A DNA stretch of 64,000 nucleotides from Daphnia pulex (GCF_021134715.1 NC_060022.1:1865001-1929000); one strand, 5' to 3'; positions 45,270 through 58,800 are shown, numbered from the stretch's first letter. Notes: generated by a model not told the origin, from the letters alone. Made by a program: numbers and translations.

Positions 45270-47913
45270 TTTCGAAATTTGTTTTCTAATACTTTGAAAT
45301 TAGCTGTAGGAGAGAAGTCTCCCGATGGCCCTGTAATAAAAACATAAGCTCCAACCTAGCAAAGTCCCTAAATAAAGAACTGATTCTGGACTGTTTTAAA
45401 AAACCGAAAGTAGTAGAACAAATTGTACACATACACATATACACTCGAGACAGACAGACACGGCTGAATGACATTAGCAGTAGAACTGTAGAAGTCACGA
45501 CAGGGAAATAGAGATGAGCTCTATGATGCAACGTTCCGTAACCGGCAGCGAACCCTCTGGTGGCAATTTCGGAAAAAACATTTCTCAATCAAATCTTAAA
45601 ATTAAGAATCAAAATCTTAACAAAAACGAATTATTTTATGTTATAATTCTTTTATGTTAAAGATATTTTAAAACAATGTATTATTTCATTGAAATTCTTA
45701 ATGCAATATTTAAAACTTTACACTAATACGTTTATGGACCTGTGATAAAATTATCACTACTTTAATTAGGATTATCTATTATTTCTCGGACAACAAAAGT
45801 CAATTCATTCAGTTGACACTTATGTTAATTTGCTGCGGCAGTTGAACACAAGAGGACCCAACCGATATCGACTGGCTTCTCTCTTTTTTCTCTAATCCAG
45901 CTCTCAGCTGATTAGCATACAACGGCGCCACATCACTTTTGATGAATAAAAAAGCAATTGTAAATTTGTAAATTGTAATTTTTTTTTGAGCTTTCGAAAC
46001 AATAAACCCAGCGTTATAATGAGATCGATTGGCATTATAAAACCACGATCCGTTTTCACTTGGAAAATGAAATCGAAGAAGGCGAATGGTCACCCAATAA
46101 GTCGATACTCATTGACGTATATACTGAAGAAAGCGCGAGTGGCAAGTAATCGATTGATTCCCTTGAAAGCTGAACGGCCCTCTTAAAGCAACGTAATACA
46201 TTTCCAATGATAACCTCTCTAAAAATGTTATGTGTTGCCAGTACTTTCTATTTTTTTCCAGTAAACTCAGCAAATGGAGAATGCGTGCAATCGCTGAATC
46301 TCCCATGGCAATCCCGAACCGGTTCAAACACGACCGATTGTGAAATCGAGCTGCAAGCGTTAAGCTAGTGTGACGATAACACACGTTTTGCAGGGCTAAA
46401 GCTAAACACACCGCAAACACAAGTTTCATATAAAGCTAGATTTAACGAAGCATTCCAAAGCCATACTAATTTCAATGAGAAAATAGGAGAATTTAGGAAC
46501 GAGAGGGAACCACGCCATTATCGCTGGAAGGGCGACAAGGCTACCATTTTTAATTTTCAGTTGGCATCATCATTATAACGCTATAGGGATTGAAGAGGAT
46601 GATGTGGGCAAGTAAAACAATTAGTAGTAGGACCCCTACCCACCACCCCCCCCCCCCAAAAAAATAACCGTGGTCCGCATTATAACTACGCCATTACATC
46701 ATCAATAATTCATTTCCAACTATTAGTACGTGCGAGCGTCCGGTTTACCCTCGTTAATGATGTTAACGAAGGGACGACGGGCGGTTTAGCGTCCAGGACC
46801 GTTAGATGGCAGCTGAATCCTCTATCCTCGTTTCTTTCACTTTTGACATTCGCTCTACCGAATTGCCTAATGAATAATTCACGTAGGCTTATATACTTGC
46901 CTCTGATGCCTGCACGGGTGAAGCTAGTGATCCACATGCGCAATCATTTTTGTCAGTCGTTTTCCCTCTGCAGGAATCGTCGTCGCCGTCGCTCTACATG
47001 TCGATCAATAAAATTCATTTTTTTGAAAGTTGTAAGCGGACGTGCTGCTCTTCCATTTGACTTCGACGGCGACATTGACTTTGACTGGAAGATAAACACG
47101 AAACTCCTTTGATATTTCATTACCTCGACTGGTTTTCCAAGGAGGCGTCGGCCTATGAATTAAAAATGGGCCACTTGTTATTTAATGAGCCCATGTGGAT
47201 GCGCTGTGACGTAGATATACAGATCAAATGATTATTTCAGCGCACGGGTTGTTGTCGGTTGTTATAAACCGACTTTCAATCCAATTGTGCATTCTCGTGT
47301 TTCTGGAATGTGATCTCTTTTTTTCTTCTTCTTTTTTAAGGGATAAACAAGAATCCCAAATGAAAACATCTCTGATAAAATGGTTTTAGCCTTCAGCAGC
47401 AGCGTTTCTCCCCGTCCTTTTACGAGCTTGGCAACAGCTGTATTTAGTGTTTACTTTAATTCCCCATTTGCTATGGCGATCTGAGAGCAGATCGGATTCC
47501 ATTTTGAGTAGATCGACGATGATGATGACCTTCCGATTGGAGCGAAAAACAAAAGTGTCAAGGCAAAGTCCTAGGTGGCGTTGCAAGTACATAAGAGCCA
47601 AGAAAAATGACGCAAGTCTTTACGTAACCACCACGCATACAAAGTAATAGAGAAGGACAAATCACAAAGTATTGAAAGAATTCTTTTTTTTTTAATGGCC
47701 ACTATTTAACCTGTACTGAGAGACAGGTAAACCATTTAATTGATCCTGCCGCCCATTGCTCTGCATCTCACACCGAGCGATCAAAACTTTTTGGATTTAA
47801 TGACGCTGCGATGATATCAATCAAAACACCATCATCACATAAAACGTTGAAGGCCCCAACGTAACGATCTTGTTCAACAACATCTCGCCGTCCCGTCCCT
47901 GCTCCTTTTGGAC

Positions 47914-47921
47914 TGACGTCA
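47914..47921. promoter_or_regulatory. CRE palindrome upstream of the nuclear receptor gene
   Basis: Exact TGACGTCA, followed by a GC-rich patch with CACCGCCC. It lies a few hundred bases upstream of the predicted 5' untranslated exon, a plausible promoter position. Confidence 0.35.
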
Positions 47922-48407
47922 CGGGAGCACCGCCCATCTCCCACCTCCTTTCGTCTACCATAAAAGAAAAAAAACGAACGCGCCAGCAGCACAACCACCG
48001 TGCTGATTGGGTCCTGCGCGTTTAAGTGCCATGACATAGCGTCTGCGCGTCCACGGTCTCGCTACGTGATTTTCTCTTTTTCTTTTTCCTTTTTTCTTCT
48101 TTCTCTCCCGTCTATTCGGTTTTTTCTCTGTTCTTCCTCGTTTTCGTTGCTTTGGCTCACGGTAGAGCAGCAGCCAAGGACTGTGGCAGAGAGAGTCCCA
48201 AATGCTGCACCGTCTCTCTGCGCTCTCCCAGCTGGTCGTCCATTTCAAATAGGAAAACTTGGGCTGAAATTCACTAGTGTGGCTTTGAACGTGGCCAAGT
48301 GCCCAAGTCAAGAAGAGAGTCTCCCTAGCGAGCGCCAGTTTATTATTGTTTTCATTTCTTTTTCATTTCTCATTCGTGTCTGTGTGTTGTTGTTGTTGTG
48401 TGTGTGC

Positions 48408-48424
48408 AGCAGCAGCAGCAGCAG
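48408..48424 (+). repeat. CAG microsatellite
   Basis: Five to six CAG units preceded by TTG and TG repeats, in the likely promoter or 5' untranslated region of the nuclear receptor gene. Confidence 0.85.
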
Positions 48425-48480
48425 GGCTTCAAATTCTTTATTTTCCCCCCATTGTTTTCGCGACTTTTGTATAAGAGTTT

Positions 48481-48785
48481 TTTGAAAAAGAAACTCAGTT
48501 TCGGGTTATCTGTCGACCGAATCGGTTGACTTTTTTTTCTCTGGTCGCTTTTTTTTCATTTTGGTGATTTTTTTCGTTTCGTTTCGACCGCGTCTGACGT
48601 GTGCCGATGGAGACACCACAACAAGTTGCCTGTTACTCGTGTTTCTTCTTCTTCTACCTTGCCTGCCGAACGACGATGGATTAATAGAAGTGTCCCGGCA
48701 GCAGCGAATAAACCCAAACTTTTATCGAGACGCTAACTTATCCAATTGAAAGTGAAAAACAACAACACCGTTACCTGATTGTGAG
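48481..48785 (+). other. Possible 5' untranslated exon of the nuclear receptor gene
   Basis: An excellent donor (GAG followed by GTGAGT) ends at 48785. A matching acceptor (TTGCCTATCGACAG) lies at 52324, 31 bases before the nuclear receptor start codon, which would give a 3.5-kb intron. The exon start is a guess. A short upstream open frame at 48561-48749 would lie inside it. Confidence 0.3.
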
Positions 48786-51700
48786 GTGAGTAATTCTGAC
48801 CCCGTTTGAAAGTATAGAATGTTGTTACACTGTTACGTAAGCGCCGTGTACAGAAAAATTCGTTGCGTCAAAAGAAAACCAAAAGTGTGTCCAATTTTGG
48901 TTCCGTTTCTTATCTCTGGGCGCACACTGAGTCTCCCAAACGTACAGCAAAAGAAAAGAGAAGAGTGAAAGTTTCATTATATTTATGAAATATCTCGCTC
49001 TCCATTTTCAATTGGGATTTGTTTACAATTAAAAAAAGGCGAACGGAGTTAGCCGCAAGCAGAAAGGAAAGATGCGGTCATCCTTGCGGAACAAGGAACA
49101 CGTACACTGTCACAAATCCTTCTCTTTCTCTCTCTCTCTGTCGCGGGATTGTTTTTCGCGCAACAAATTCTTCTCCGACAACTATCAATGTCCGCTTTTC
49201 ACGACATCGATCCGTGTTGGTGAAGAAGAGTAAAAAAAACGTGCAGAGATGCATGGATCGGATGTCTGGCCCACCTGTGCGCCAGTCAGTCACGACGAAT
49301 AACGGCGTGAAAATGACAAAATACACAATCATCTTTTCTTATTTGGGGGGGAACTCAGCCTCTATACACGAATAGTAGCAATAACAGAGACGTTTGTGAA
49401 TTTGCGTCGTGTATATTCGTGTGCCAGTTGCGGATCAAAATCGGAGAGCGCGACGCGCCACATGACGACACATAGTGTGTTTATATCATCCGTGTGTGTG
49501 TGTTAACGTTTCCGCTCTTATATACGTACACTTGCTGGTAAGCGAGGGTCAGTTTGTAACATGAGGAGCCACGAAAAATCTAATTCCGTCATAATGTAAA
49601 CCGTACGTATAACTACATAGCAGTAGAGCAGCAGCAGGATCTGTAATAGGAAGAGGAATTAAAAAAAAAAAAAAAAAAAAAAAAACAAATAAGATAGAAA
49701 AAATGAATCATCTTTTTTATTTGTAACCATTTCTGGGGTCTCGGACGACAGACTTTTTCCTGTGTGTACACCTAATATGTTACTGAACAGTTATTTACCG
49801 TTTTCTAGATGCCAGTGTGTGTGTGTGTGTAGTGTGTGCGTTGGAAATCAGATTTGTGAGTGTCAGGCTTACGCTGACTTTTGGAAACTATAATGCGTCA
49901 ACTTGTTTGGCTTCTCTCTTTCTCTCTCTCTCGACTGACAAATGATGTTTGACATTTACTAGACGCCAGTGTATTATTTAACCTTATCTCTAGCCAAGCA
50001 GAATTACGGGGTGGCAGCAGAATACGCAGTTTCTGATGAATCCGCTTTTTTTTTTCACAGTGTGAAATACCAAGAATTAAAAAAAGGTGGAATCAATGTT
50101 TAGCACCTCCGAAATGAAATTGGTTCATCGCTTTCATTAAAGACCAGTTTTTATTTTCAATTTTTTTTTTTTAACACTACCACCAAACGCCAGCAGGAGA
50201 ATGTTACGTCGACTTCTTTTCTTGAGTCTTAATTCCTGATGCCTTGGGCGCGGAGAAACTTAGACGGTTAAGTTGCACGGGTTCCTCTGGCGCTTCGACA
50301 GAGAGAACGGTCTTGTCTGTGTGATGATAGTAACTTAAAAAAAAAAAAAAAATCCAAAATAGCTGCTGACTCGTGCGCGTTTGTTGTTCAATGAATTTCA
50401 ATAAAAAATCGCCGAGTCGCGATTCGAGTCCCGCGGGATTTCTCCTTTTCAGAAAGAAAAATGGGAATCTATAAACAGCCAAATTATTTTATTTTTTTTC
50501 CCCACCGGTTAGAAGTTTTAAACCAAAAGGCGAAATAAAAAAAAAAAATTGTTTTACACTCGACTCGGCAGCCAACACAACAGGAATCAATAGAAATATG
50601 GGAGTCACCATTTCGGCGATTCAAACCAGCAGCAGCATATATACAATTCTAGTATACATACGGGAGAGAGCGATCACCCTTTTGGGCAATGTTTGAATTC
50701 ATCCATCAAAAGACTTGGGCTATGTAAGTCTTCCGCGATCCGTCAATACTGGCTAATAATCTATAGCTCTCTATCTCTTGCCTTTGAAAAGGGACATGTA
50801 TATAGTCAGCATGTCTGTCCTCTCTTGGTATCCGTCTGGCCCCATCATGCAGTTAGAGCTTTACAGCACTAAATTGTACAATAAATAACTTGTCTCCAAC
50901 ATATACTACAAAGTTACATGTCTGCGCCCACCCCCCTCTAAAAAAAATTTGGGGAGAAATATCTAAACGAGGTACGCGAATGAGCAGCAGCCAGCGGACT
51001 AGTAGGGACAGGGCCAAAGCGATCGATATCACAAGATGATCGTTTGCTCTTTTCTATTTTTACACGCGCCCTTCTTCCGTCTTATCTCTTGCCAATCGAT
51101 ACATTAAAATGCACACAATGCCGAGACCCCCTTTTACTTTTCCCTTTTCTTTTGGCTTCGGCAACTTTTAAAAAAAGTCACGCGGTCTCCGCTCGTATTA
51201 GACTATACATATGTCTGAAGGAGGTGAGGGCCGGCCCGTGTCTTGCCGCGTGTTCGGCTTACACACTGTCGTGACAGCCCCGTGAATTGATCCCTTTTTT
51301 TTTCCAAGTTAGACCATTTTCCAGCAGATCTCAAATTTCATAGTCTATTTTCTTAGTATTTCTTCATCTTATTTCCCCCTTTAAATATGGGGTTCGGCAA
51401 CTTGCAAAGTTACCGGTCGACACTTATCAGTCTGTGCGTGGAACGTGTGTGTGCAGCAGCAGCTAGTGTAGTAGTCGGGGAGGTACGCACGAGAGCAGCT
51501 ACAGGAATAATCATCACATGACAAGTAGAAGCGCCGCGTCTCATTACGAAGGAGAAATGGACCGTGCAAGGAATAAGGAGCAGCATCACACGTTTTCATA
51601 ATGATTATACTACACCGGAGTCATGAAACCATTTCACGAGAGTTACCATCTATTCCGCCGACGTGGCATCCGGAGGAAAAAAGAAATGAAAGAGAGTTCC

Positions 51701-52324
51701 ACCCGCTCTCCAATTATTTAAGAGACAGTCACGCAGACAGACACACTCATCTACTCGTCGTTTTCTTTGACTTGTTCCCACGTGTCGTCTGTTTTTTGTT
51801 TGTCATCGCAGAGGACATAAAAATTGAAAATAATAATTTACTGAAACTCAAACACTTTTGGTGTGTTTTGTACCTGATGCGAGCGAAATTCAGGAAATGA
51901 CGCAACGCTGGAGAATCACGCGCCGCCAGCGTTGTTTGTTTTGCGTGAACGTCTAAATTTGGAACGCCAATCGAGATATGAGTCTAATAATTTTGTGTAC
52001 TGTGGCGTTGGAAACAAGCCCGCGTTTAAAAATAAGAAAAGGGGGCAGCCGCTATATAGATAAATATGTTTTTTGGGGTTTCGTGACCGAAATAACTCGA
52101 TTATAAAATTAAACGATGAGGATATGATGTAACTGGCACATAGAGCAGCAGCAGCAGCCACAACACGTATCCGTGTGCGATTGGGAATGGCAGCAGCAGG
52201 TTGCATTTACCAAAAGATTAAAAAAGAAACACAGTTTTAAAATAGCCACACAATATAATGAGCTGACCGAGTGGTGTAATAAGGAATATCTTATCAGTTC
52301 CACAGGCCAGTTGCCTATCGACAG
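48786..52324. other. Putative first intron of the nuclear receptor gene
   Basis: No coding exon was recognised. It contains a long poly(A) run at about 49661-49685, TG repeats near 49494-49503 and 49816-49831, and many short A/T tracts. Confidence 0.4.
49661..49685 (+). repeat. Poly(A) run
   Basis: About 25 consecutive adenines. There is no recognisable retroelement body immediately upstream. Confidence 0.9.
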
Positions 52325-52354
52325 CGGAGGTGAAGGGAAGCCAAACTGAAAAAA

Positions 52355-54808
52355 ATGGATCCGATGGCCAATCCAATCAACAGCCTCGGCATGATGGCCA
52401 ACTTCGATCCCATCGTCGACTCGGCCGCCTCCGCCTACCACAATTACAACTTAACTTCCAACATCATGCACAGCAGTGGCCCATCTTTGTCTCATCACCA
52501 GCACCAACCACAACAACATCCAGCGGTCGCCGTCAAATTGGAGAACAACGGCCCTTCGAACGTTCCGCTCCATCCGGTGATGCCGCCCAGCGGGAGAGGC
52601 GGAGTGGTCAAGTACTGCGGCGTTTGCGGCGACATCGCCAAGAGTTACCATTTCGGCGGATTGTCGTGCGACTCGTGCAAGGCCTTCTTCCGGCGCTCGG
52701 TGCAAAACGACAACTACCTCCACTTCCAGTGCTGTCACCGCGGCCAGTGCGTCATTTCCCTGTCGAACCGCAAGAGTTGCCAGTATTGCCGCATGAAGCG
52801 ATGCTTCGCCATCGGCATGGAGAAGAGCTGGGTCATGACCGAGGAGGAGCGCAAGGCTCTCATGAAGGCCAGGGCCGAGAAGAAGCTCAGCAAACAACTG
52901 GCGGCTTCGGCCACTTCGACAACGACCGGTGGCAAATCCATTTACAATTATTCGTCGGACGACGGGGCTTCGACATCCAGCAGCAGCGACTACGAGCCAC
53001 AGATCGAGCGGATGATCGATTTCTTGGCCCCACTCGAAATCAAAGAAATCGAATCGATCGTCACTAAATACATGCACGCTTACCAACACGTTCCCTATCG
53101 CACGGAATTGCGATTCTTCGATAGCGACCGTCCCGGCGTCCAAGTCATGGAGGTAAAATAATAATTCAAATAGCCCGCCATTTCCTATTTTAGCGATTTA
53201 AAAAATTCTTAATGAGATATTTCGATCCTGTTGTAATTAGATGTTTGGAACGCTGATTCGTCGATTCGCCTTTTACGCCCGACTGATGGCCGACTTCTCA
53301 AGTTTACCATTCCAGGATCAGAGCTGCCTGCTGAAAGGTGGCGTCCTGGAAATGTGCGTGTTGAGGGGGGCCCTGGTCTACGACCCGTTGAAGAATCGCT
53401 GGCCAAACGCCAACATGTCCATGTACAAGGACGCGCCAACTCTCAAGCTGGACAACATCGGCCACCTGACGTCGTCGCGCATCTTCCAGATGCACATGGA
53501 ATTCATCAACACGATCCAGCAGATGGGCGTCGACGAGCCGACCATCATGCTGTTGATCTTGATTGTCCTCTTCACGCCCGAGCGGGCCGGACTGGTCCGC
53601 ACCCGATGGATCGAGAAATACCAGGCCTACTACACCTCACTGCTGGAGCGCTACATGGGCTGGCGCTTCGGCACCACCCGATCCAAGTACATGTTCGGCA
53701 AATTGCTAACGAAATTGAGCGATCTGAGGGAATTGAGCGACACCCACAACCGCCACAATCTCCAATTAGGTACGTCGAAACAACGTCATGGCGCCCTCAA
53801 ATGCCTTATGTGATTAATCCAATCCTTTTGATCATTCGAATTTTTCTACTACCCCCGGCAGGCAACGACGAGATCTCTTCGATCCAACACCAACTGCAGC
53901 ATTTGAAAATCAATCCCTATCCGGAATGTAAAGTGATACCTGATGACGTCGATGGGCCAGCAGCAGCTCTAATGGCTTCTACTGTCGATCCTTCGGTCGC
54001 CATTCATCCGGGCGGAGGTTTCCCAGCCGAAGGAGCTCAGCAATCCTTCTACGCTCCGGCGTCCGATGCTCAATCAACGAGGACGTACACCAGTTGCAGC
54101 AGTGCCAGCAATATCCAGCAGTCCAATGTTTCCGACGGCAGCACCAGTTACGTGCCCCACCATCAGCAATTTCCACCCGTTCAACATCAGCAGCAGCAGC
54201 AGCAGCAGCAACAACAACAACAACATCCGTACACTCAGTCGTATCCCGCGAGTGGCATGGCCCAGCATCAGTCGAGTCAGCACTACATCACACGTGAACC
54301 ATCCAGCTTGTCTTCTTCCTCCTCTTATTCCTCTTCGTCGTGTTGCGAAGAAGGAGTCCATCTAGGAGCAGGACAGCAAGAAGCCTACCAAACTTATCAG
54401 CAGCAGCAACAACAACAGCAACAACAACCCAACCCCGAAATGGCCAACATGGCCCTCCAGTTCATGCAGGCCATCCAGCAATCCGTCAACCAGGTGGTCA
54501 ACGTTCCCGATTTCGGTTTCGACTGGGTCAAACCCGACTACCAGTTTGACCCGATGGCCGAAGACGATTTAATGGATGCTATTACCACCAAGACGCAATC
54601 ACCGACCCACCAGACGTACTCCATCTCCTCGCTGGAGGATCCGTCGTCGCCGGAATCGAAATCGAGCGGCAGCAGCTGCAGCGGCAGTTGCAACGACTTC
54701 AATTCGTCGATGGTGGCGATCGAAAACGTCCCTGTGACTCAGACAACTATGGAGGAACTCTACGAAGCGCTGGAAGAATATTCAGAGCTCTACGACGCCC
54801 AGCATTGA
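52355..54808 (+). CDS. Nuclear receptor, HR96/HR97-like (NR1 group), 3 coding exons
   Basis: Ligand-type transcription factor. Exons 52355-53152, 53241-53769 and 53862-54808 join in phase to 757 aa. The DNA-binding domain at residues 88-160 has eight zinc cysteines: CGVCGD, CDSCKAFFRRS and then C-x5-C-x9-C-x2-C ending CQYCRMKRC. The P-box CDSCK differs by one acidic residue from CESCK of HR96-type receptors. The ligand domain begins near residue 215 and has the helix 3-5 signature FSSLPFQDQSCLLKGG. The last exon encodes about 300 residues that are Gln/Ser-rich with two poly-Q runs, ending EELYEALEEYSELYDAQH; no standard AF-2 helix is evident at the usual place. Daphnia carries an expanded HR97 (NR1L) set, which fits best, but HR96 or other NR1 members are not excluded, so no symbol is given. 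Confidence 0.92.
54189..54229 (+). repeat. CAG/CAA poly-glutamine tract 1
   Basis: About 13 consecutive glutamine codons, CAG then CAA, near residue 551 of the nuclear receptor. The pure CAG part is the likely length-variable portion. Confidence 0.95.
54399..54430 (+). repeat. CAG/CAA poly-glutamine tract 2
   Basis: About ten glutamine codons with mixed CAG and CAA near residue 622 of the nuclear receptor. Confidence 0.95.
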
Positions 54809-55800
54809 CATCGTTCATCAAGGAAAGATATTAATATTAAAAAAAGAAACGAGCATTTCCTTAGAAGAGAACATTGAATGCAAGTTGGTTATGTTTGATG
54901 TTTTGTTATATTTTTAGTCCCCTGTCTGTGTGTCATGTCATCATTTCCTGCAGTTCAAAAGGATCGGTAATGCATTTCTCTTATTGTGTTTATGCTGGTG
55001 ACGATCTGGACCACCGAGTTGCCCAAAACATTTTTATCCGTCGACCCACATGTTGTAAACACACACGTACCTGCCCTTTTTGTAAAACCTCACCTAATAC
55101 AGGAACGTCATTTGCATATTATATAGTATACGTATACATCTTTTAACTTTGGTTCTCGAAACATATGTCAGACTGTAAAAGAATGAACATTTTGCGAGGG
55201 ACTCACGTTTTTCTCCTTTTGTATTTTTTTAGTGCGGTCAACTGCCCGTGATGGTGATATAGAGAACGTATTTGTCGTATTCTCACCGACTCTAAAAATC
55301 CCTTTCACTTAAAAATCCCAAAATCACCTTTTTTTTTGGAAATTTGATGTTAATACGTGACAGTTGTGTAGCTACTGTAAACTTTCGACATGAGAGTATA
55401 TCGTCGGCATGATGTTTTCCAAAGTTTGTCAAACACACACCTGTAGCTGTTCCACATCATTGGTATAGTACGTTGACGAAATGTATTGCAGCTATAATTA
55501 GGTTAAATTTTTTTACGTAGGTCTACATGGTTCAAAATTGTTAAAAATGAACGTTGCAAAACCCAGCAGCGATGCCGTTATACAGACGAAAATTACACAT
55601 CTATATATTATTATTATTATTCTATCATTATATTATCTGGACTTTGTTGCTGTCGGAAACCAAAATTAATTAGAAAATACACTGTGTGATGGCATACTGG
55701 CTGCGACGGGCTGGAATTTAATTATATCATTTGTCGAATTTGCAACCGTCTGCCGAAATCGGCAGACTATCAATTTGAATAAATCAAAATCCCGCCTCTC
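54809..55800 (+). other. Nuclear receptor 3' flank, probable 3' untranslated region
   Basis: A/T-rich with no open frame of note. The first clear AATAAA after the stop is at about 55781-55786, just after a 9-bp-stem hairpin at 55748-55767, so the transcript may end near 55800. This is an inference from one signal. Confidence 0.35.
55748..55767 (+). other. Short perfect hairpin before a polyadenylation signal
   Basis: GTCTGCCGA, AA, TCGGCAGAC form a nine-base-pair stem. It lies about 15 bases before AATAAA. It could shape the 3' end of the nuclear receptor transcript. Confidence 0.4.
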
Positions 55801-58800
55801 AGCAGGAAATGTGAGACGAGTTGACCGCGTAATCAAACTGGTGAAACTGCCCTGTGCCCATTTTTGTAACCCGTAGTCCAGTAGTCTGGCTATAGCCGTT
55901 CACATCTTCAATTCAAAATATGGATGACACAATCGCTGACATTAAATAAGTTTCAGATGTTATTGAGTGCTGATGGAGAAGAGGTTGGTTTTATCCCATT
56001 TGGAATTGATAAGAAATCGAGACGTTAGCTGCAGTTATACAGAATAATCGCCTGACGCCAACATCTGTTCTTTTGACCGGGCCGACCTTTGAGGATTTTT
56101 TCGGGTCATCACTTTGCTCATCTGACCGGGTCGTGAAACCCAACCGGTGAAGTGAGCTGAGTTCCTGGAATAATGACGATGAGAGTCTTAAAGCCTGCCT
56201 GCCTGCCGGTCTTATAAACTGTTTTTGCTTGTCACTCCTCACTCGTGATAATAAGTAGCCTAGCTATAATAGGGAAATACTATTGTGACGAGTTCTAATT
56301 TGAAATATACCTATATACACGAACTTTTCATATGTGTGACTGCTGCATTATATTATCCCGGCGACTATGCATTATCAGTTGGCTGCACAAGTCAAAAAGG
56401 CTCGACATTTTGTTGGATCCGTACAAAGGATTACGTCATCACCTCCACCGAAGTAGTATGTATAGGAAGTTGCTGGCGTCGTTTAATAAAGAGCGAAGGA
56501 AGTTGGTGACGCGCTGAATGTTATAAGTCACACATGGAACTTTGTCAAACAAGCGGCGTTATACGCTGGCAGCGCAGTCATTACAAGTAATGTTTGTTAT
56601 CGATTGTTTTTACTGCACATATGTAAGAGAGGCCCTGCACAGATTCATTTCAACCGGGGAGAAATTGTAATGAGAATGTACAACTTATTAATTAATATAA
56701 AGAACTCGAGTATAGCGTCGACCTTCCGGATAAATCTGGATATAGTACTGTATGTTTACCCGGAAGAAAACTCAACAGATGTGAGTAAGTGTGTCTTGTA
56801 ATACTTATGCAATAAATAATCATTTACCCAATTTGACATAAGGATAAATTGCTAACGCTCGGTTAAACACCAATCGACTAGACGCGAAAAAACATCAAAT
56901 CGTATCCAACTAACCCTCGCACTTTTATTCCATATGTTGTATGTTATTTTTCCATCTTCCACTGCGTAGAGACCGTCGACACAAGAAGAGGCTCTAATTT
57001 TCCAAGGTAAAATTTAAAAAAAATAAAAAAAAAAACCTTTTTCATTTTTGTTTCCCATAAACAATGGCTCAGCGTGAGGCTGGTGGAACTCCACCTTCTT
57101 TATCTTTTTTTTCCCCCTTTTTCTCAAAGTCCAAACTCCAAAGGGTCCGAAGGTCCCAATAAAAACAACGGTCTAAAGGTGTTCATATTTCCCACCTTGT
57201 CTATGCTTCCAGCTGCTGTGACAAAATCAGACGTACTCGGTAACCCAATTTTTTATTACCTTCATGCCGGTAAAAAACAAAGTGTTTGTATCAATTAGGC
57301 TGGTTCCATCATTTTTTTTTAAACGAGGAAGGAGTTAAAGTACATGAAAAAAACGCCATCAGGTGGTCTTTAAAAAAAAAAAAAAATAGAGTCCAATTAT
57401 ATTTCTCATCGAAATTTAACTTTTTTTTTTTTCTTTTTTCTAGAACAAATGTCTTATCCGACTGCCGAATTTTAGGTTTCGATTTTCTGGAAGATTGTCG
57501 TAGCAAGAAAGAAACCCATAATTCCCTATTTACTGGTGTATGTACGTAGACACCAGCAATTCCACCAACTATCGATCGATTTTGCCCGCCAGACAGGAAG
57601 CGAATAAGAAACACGTTCGCATAGGATAGAGCCCCAGCAGCAGTCAATGGCATTTTCGTGCCATCTCTCATCTCTCCGAAACATGCTAGTCTCTCTACGT
57701 CGTATTGGTTTTACCTTTTTTTAAAAATAGGTTTTTGCGAGTGAAATATAAAAGTATCGATCGACAATATGGATGTAATAACCTATATTGCTATATACAT
57801 CATAGATTATCCACAAAGTCCATCATGATAGAAGGGGGGGGGGAAGTAGACATGAGCAAGGCGGCGGCAGTAGAGTGCTCAGTGCCTGACGTCTAATTAA
57901 AATATTGATCTGTTTCGCCGCTGGTAGATATACCGATGAAAAGGTGGGCCGTCAGTCTGCGCACTGGGTACGCTTTTCTAAATGTCGGCAGTTAACATTT
58001 GAGAGAAATGATTACAGTCCGCGGCCTTGAATTATCGCCATTAAATTCCTACAAAAGAAGCAAACCAAAATTTTGTCGAAAGAAATTCAATACAAATTCT
58101 TAGTTTCTATATCCTCTCATTCGAATCCGATTCAATGCTGCCGGTGAACAGTTGAATGGGATTTGACAAATGATTGAATCCAGCTCCATTCAAAACGAGA
58201 AACAACCATTTCCTTTCTACGATTTCATCAGAATCCGAGTCCGCTAGTGTCAAAACAAAATTATTTGAAAATAATAAAGCCGAGAACTTTAAATTCTTTC
58301 TATTCCTAGTTGTTTTATTTATCGGTAAGAGTTTTTCATCCCGGGACTCTCGGCGTTGGTATTGTTTGCTTGTGTTGTAGCCAACAAAAGCCAGTCAGAC
58401 TTTTTATCTCGAAATCTAGAATTTTTTTAAAATAAAAGATTAAGTCAAGATAAGACGAGGCTATTTTTAGACGACACCTGCACTTGTGCAGCAGCAGCAG
58501 TCCATTATTGGCTCGAACTTTGCCAAGACAAATACATTCAGCCGCTCCACTGCGCATCCTGGCACTTTTTTTTTTCAAAAATAACAGACTGTCGAATCAT
58601 TGTCGCTTGTTCATCCTATTTTTTCTCCGTGGCGCGCTATTCAAAAAGTGCTGAGTAGTTCCGCGTTAAAAATTTAGTTTTCCTTTTTTCATTGTTAGAT
58701 TATTTTTTTAAAAAATGTCTTTCTAAAAACTGCTGATGTTGGAACATGACTGTTGGATTGCCCACTCTTCAAAAGACCCCCTTCTTTTTCCATTTTGGAA

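Larger units (their letters stand above)
45270..48480. other. Neurobeachin upstream region
   Basis: Between the neurobeachin start and the predicted first exon of the divergent nuclear receptor gene. It must hold the neurobeachin promoter. I see a CRE at 47914-47921 and scattered short open frames (one at 46109-46429, minus, begins like a signal peptide) but no supported gene. Confidence 0.5.

Noticed and set aside
46109..46429. Frame beginning like a signal peptide (MKLVFAVCLALAL)
   Set aside because: The remainder has no cysteine pattern or family resemblance and no supporting promoter or splice context; likely chance.
49661..49685. Poly(A) tail of a retroposed element
   Set aside because: No recognisable retroelement or processed gene body precedes the run and no target-site duplication was seen.
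52451..53143. 230-codon minus-strand frame over the nuclear receptor
   Set aside because: Antisense shadow of the receptor first exon.
54074..54361. Leu-run minus-strand frame
   Set aside because: Reverse reading of the CAG/CAA glutamine tract.
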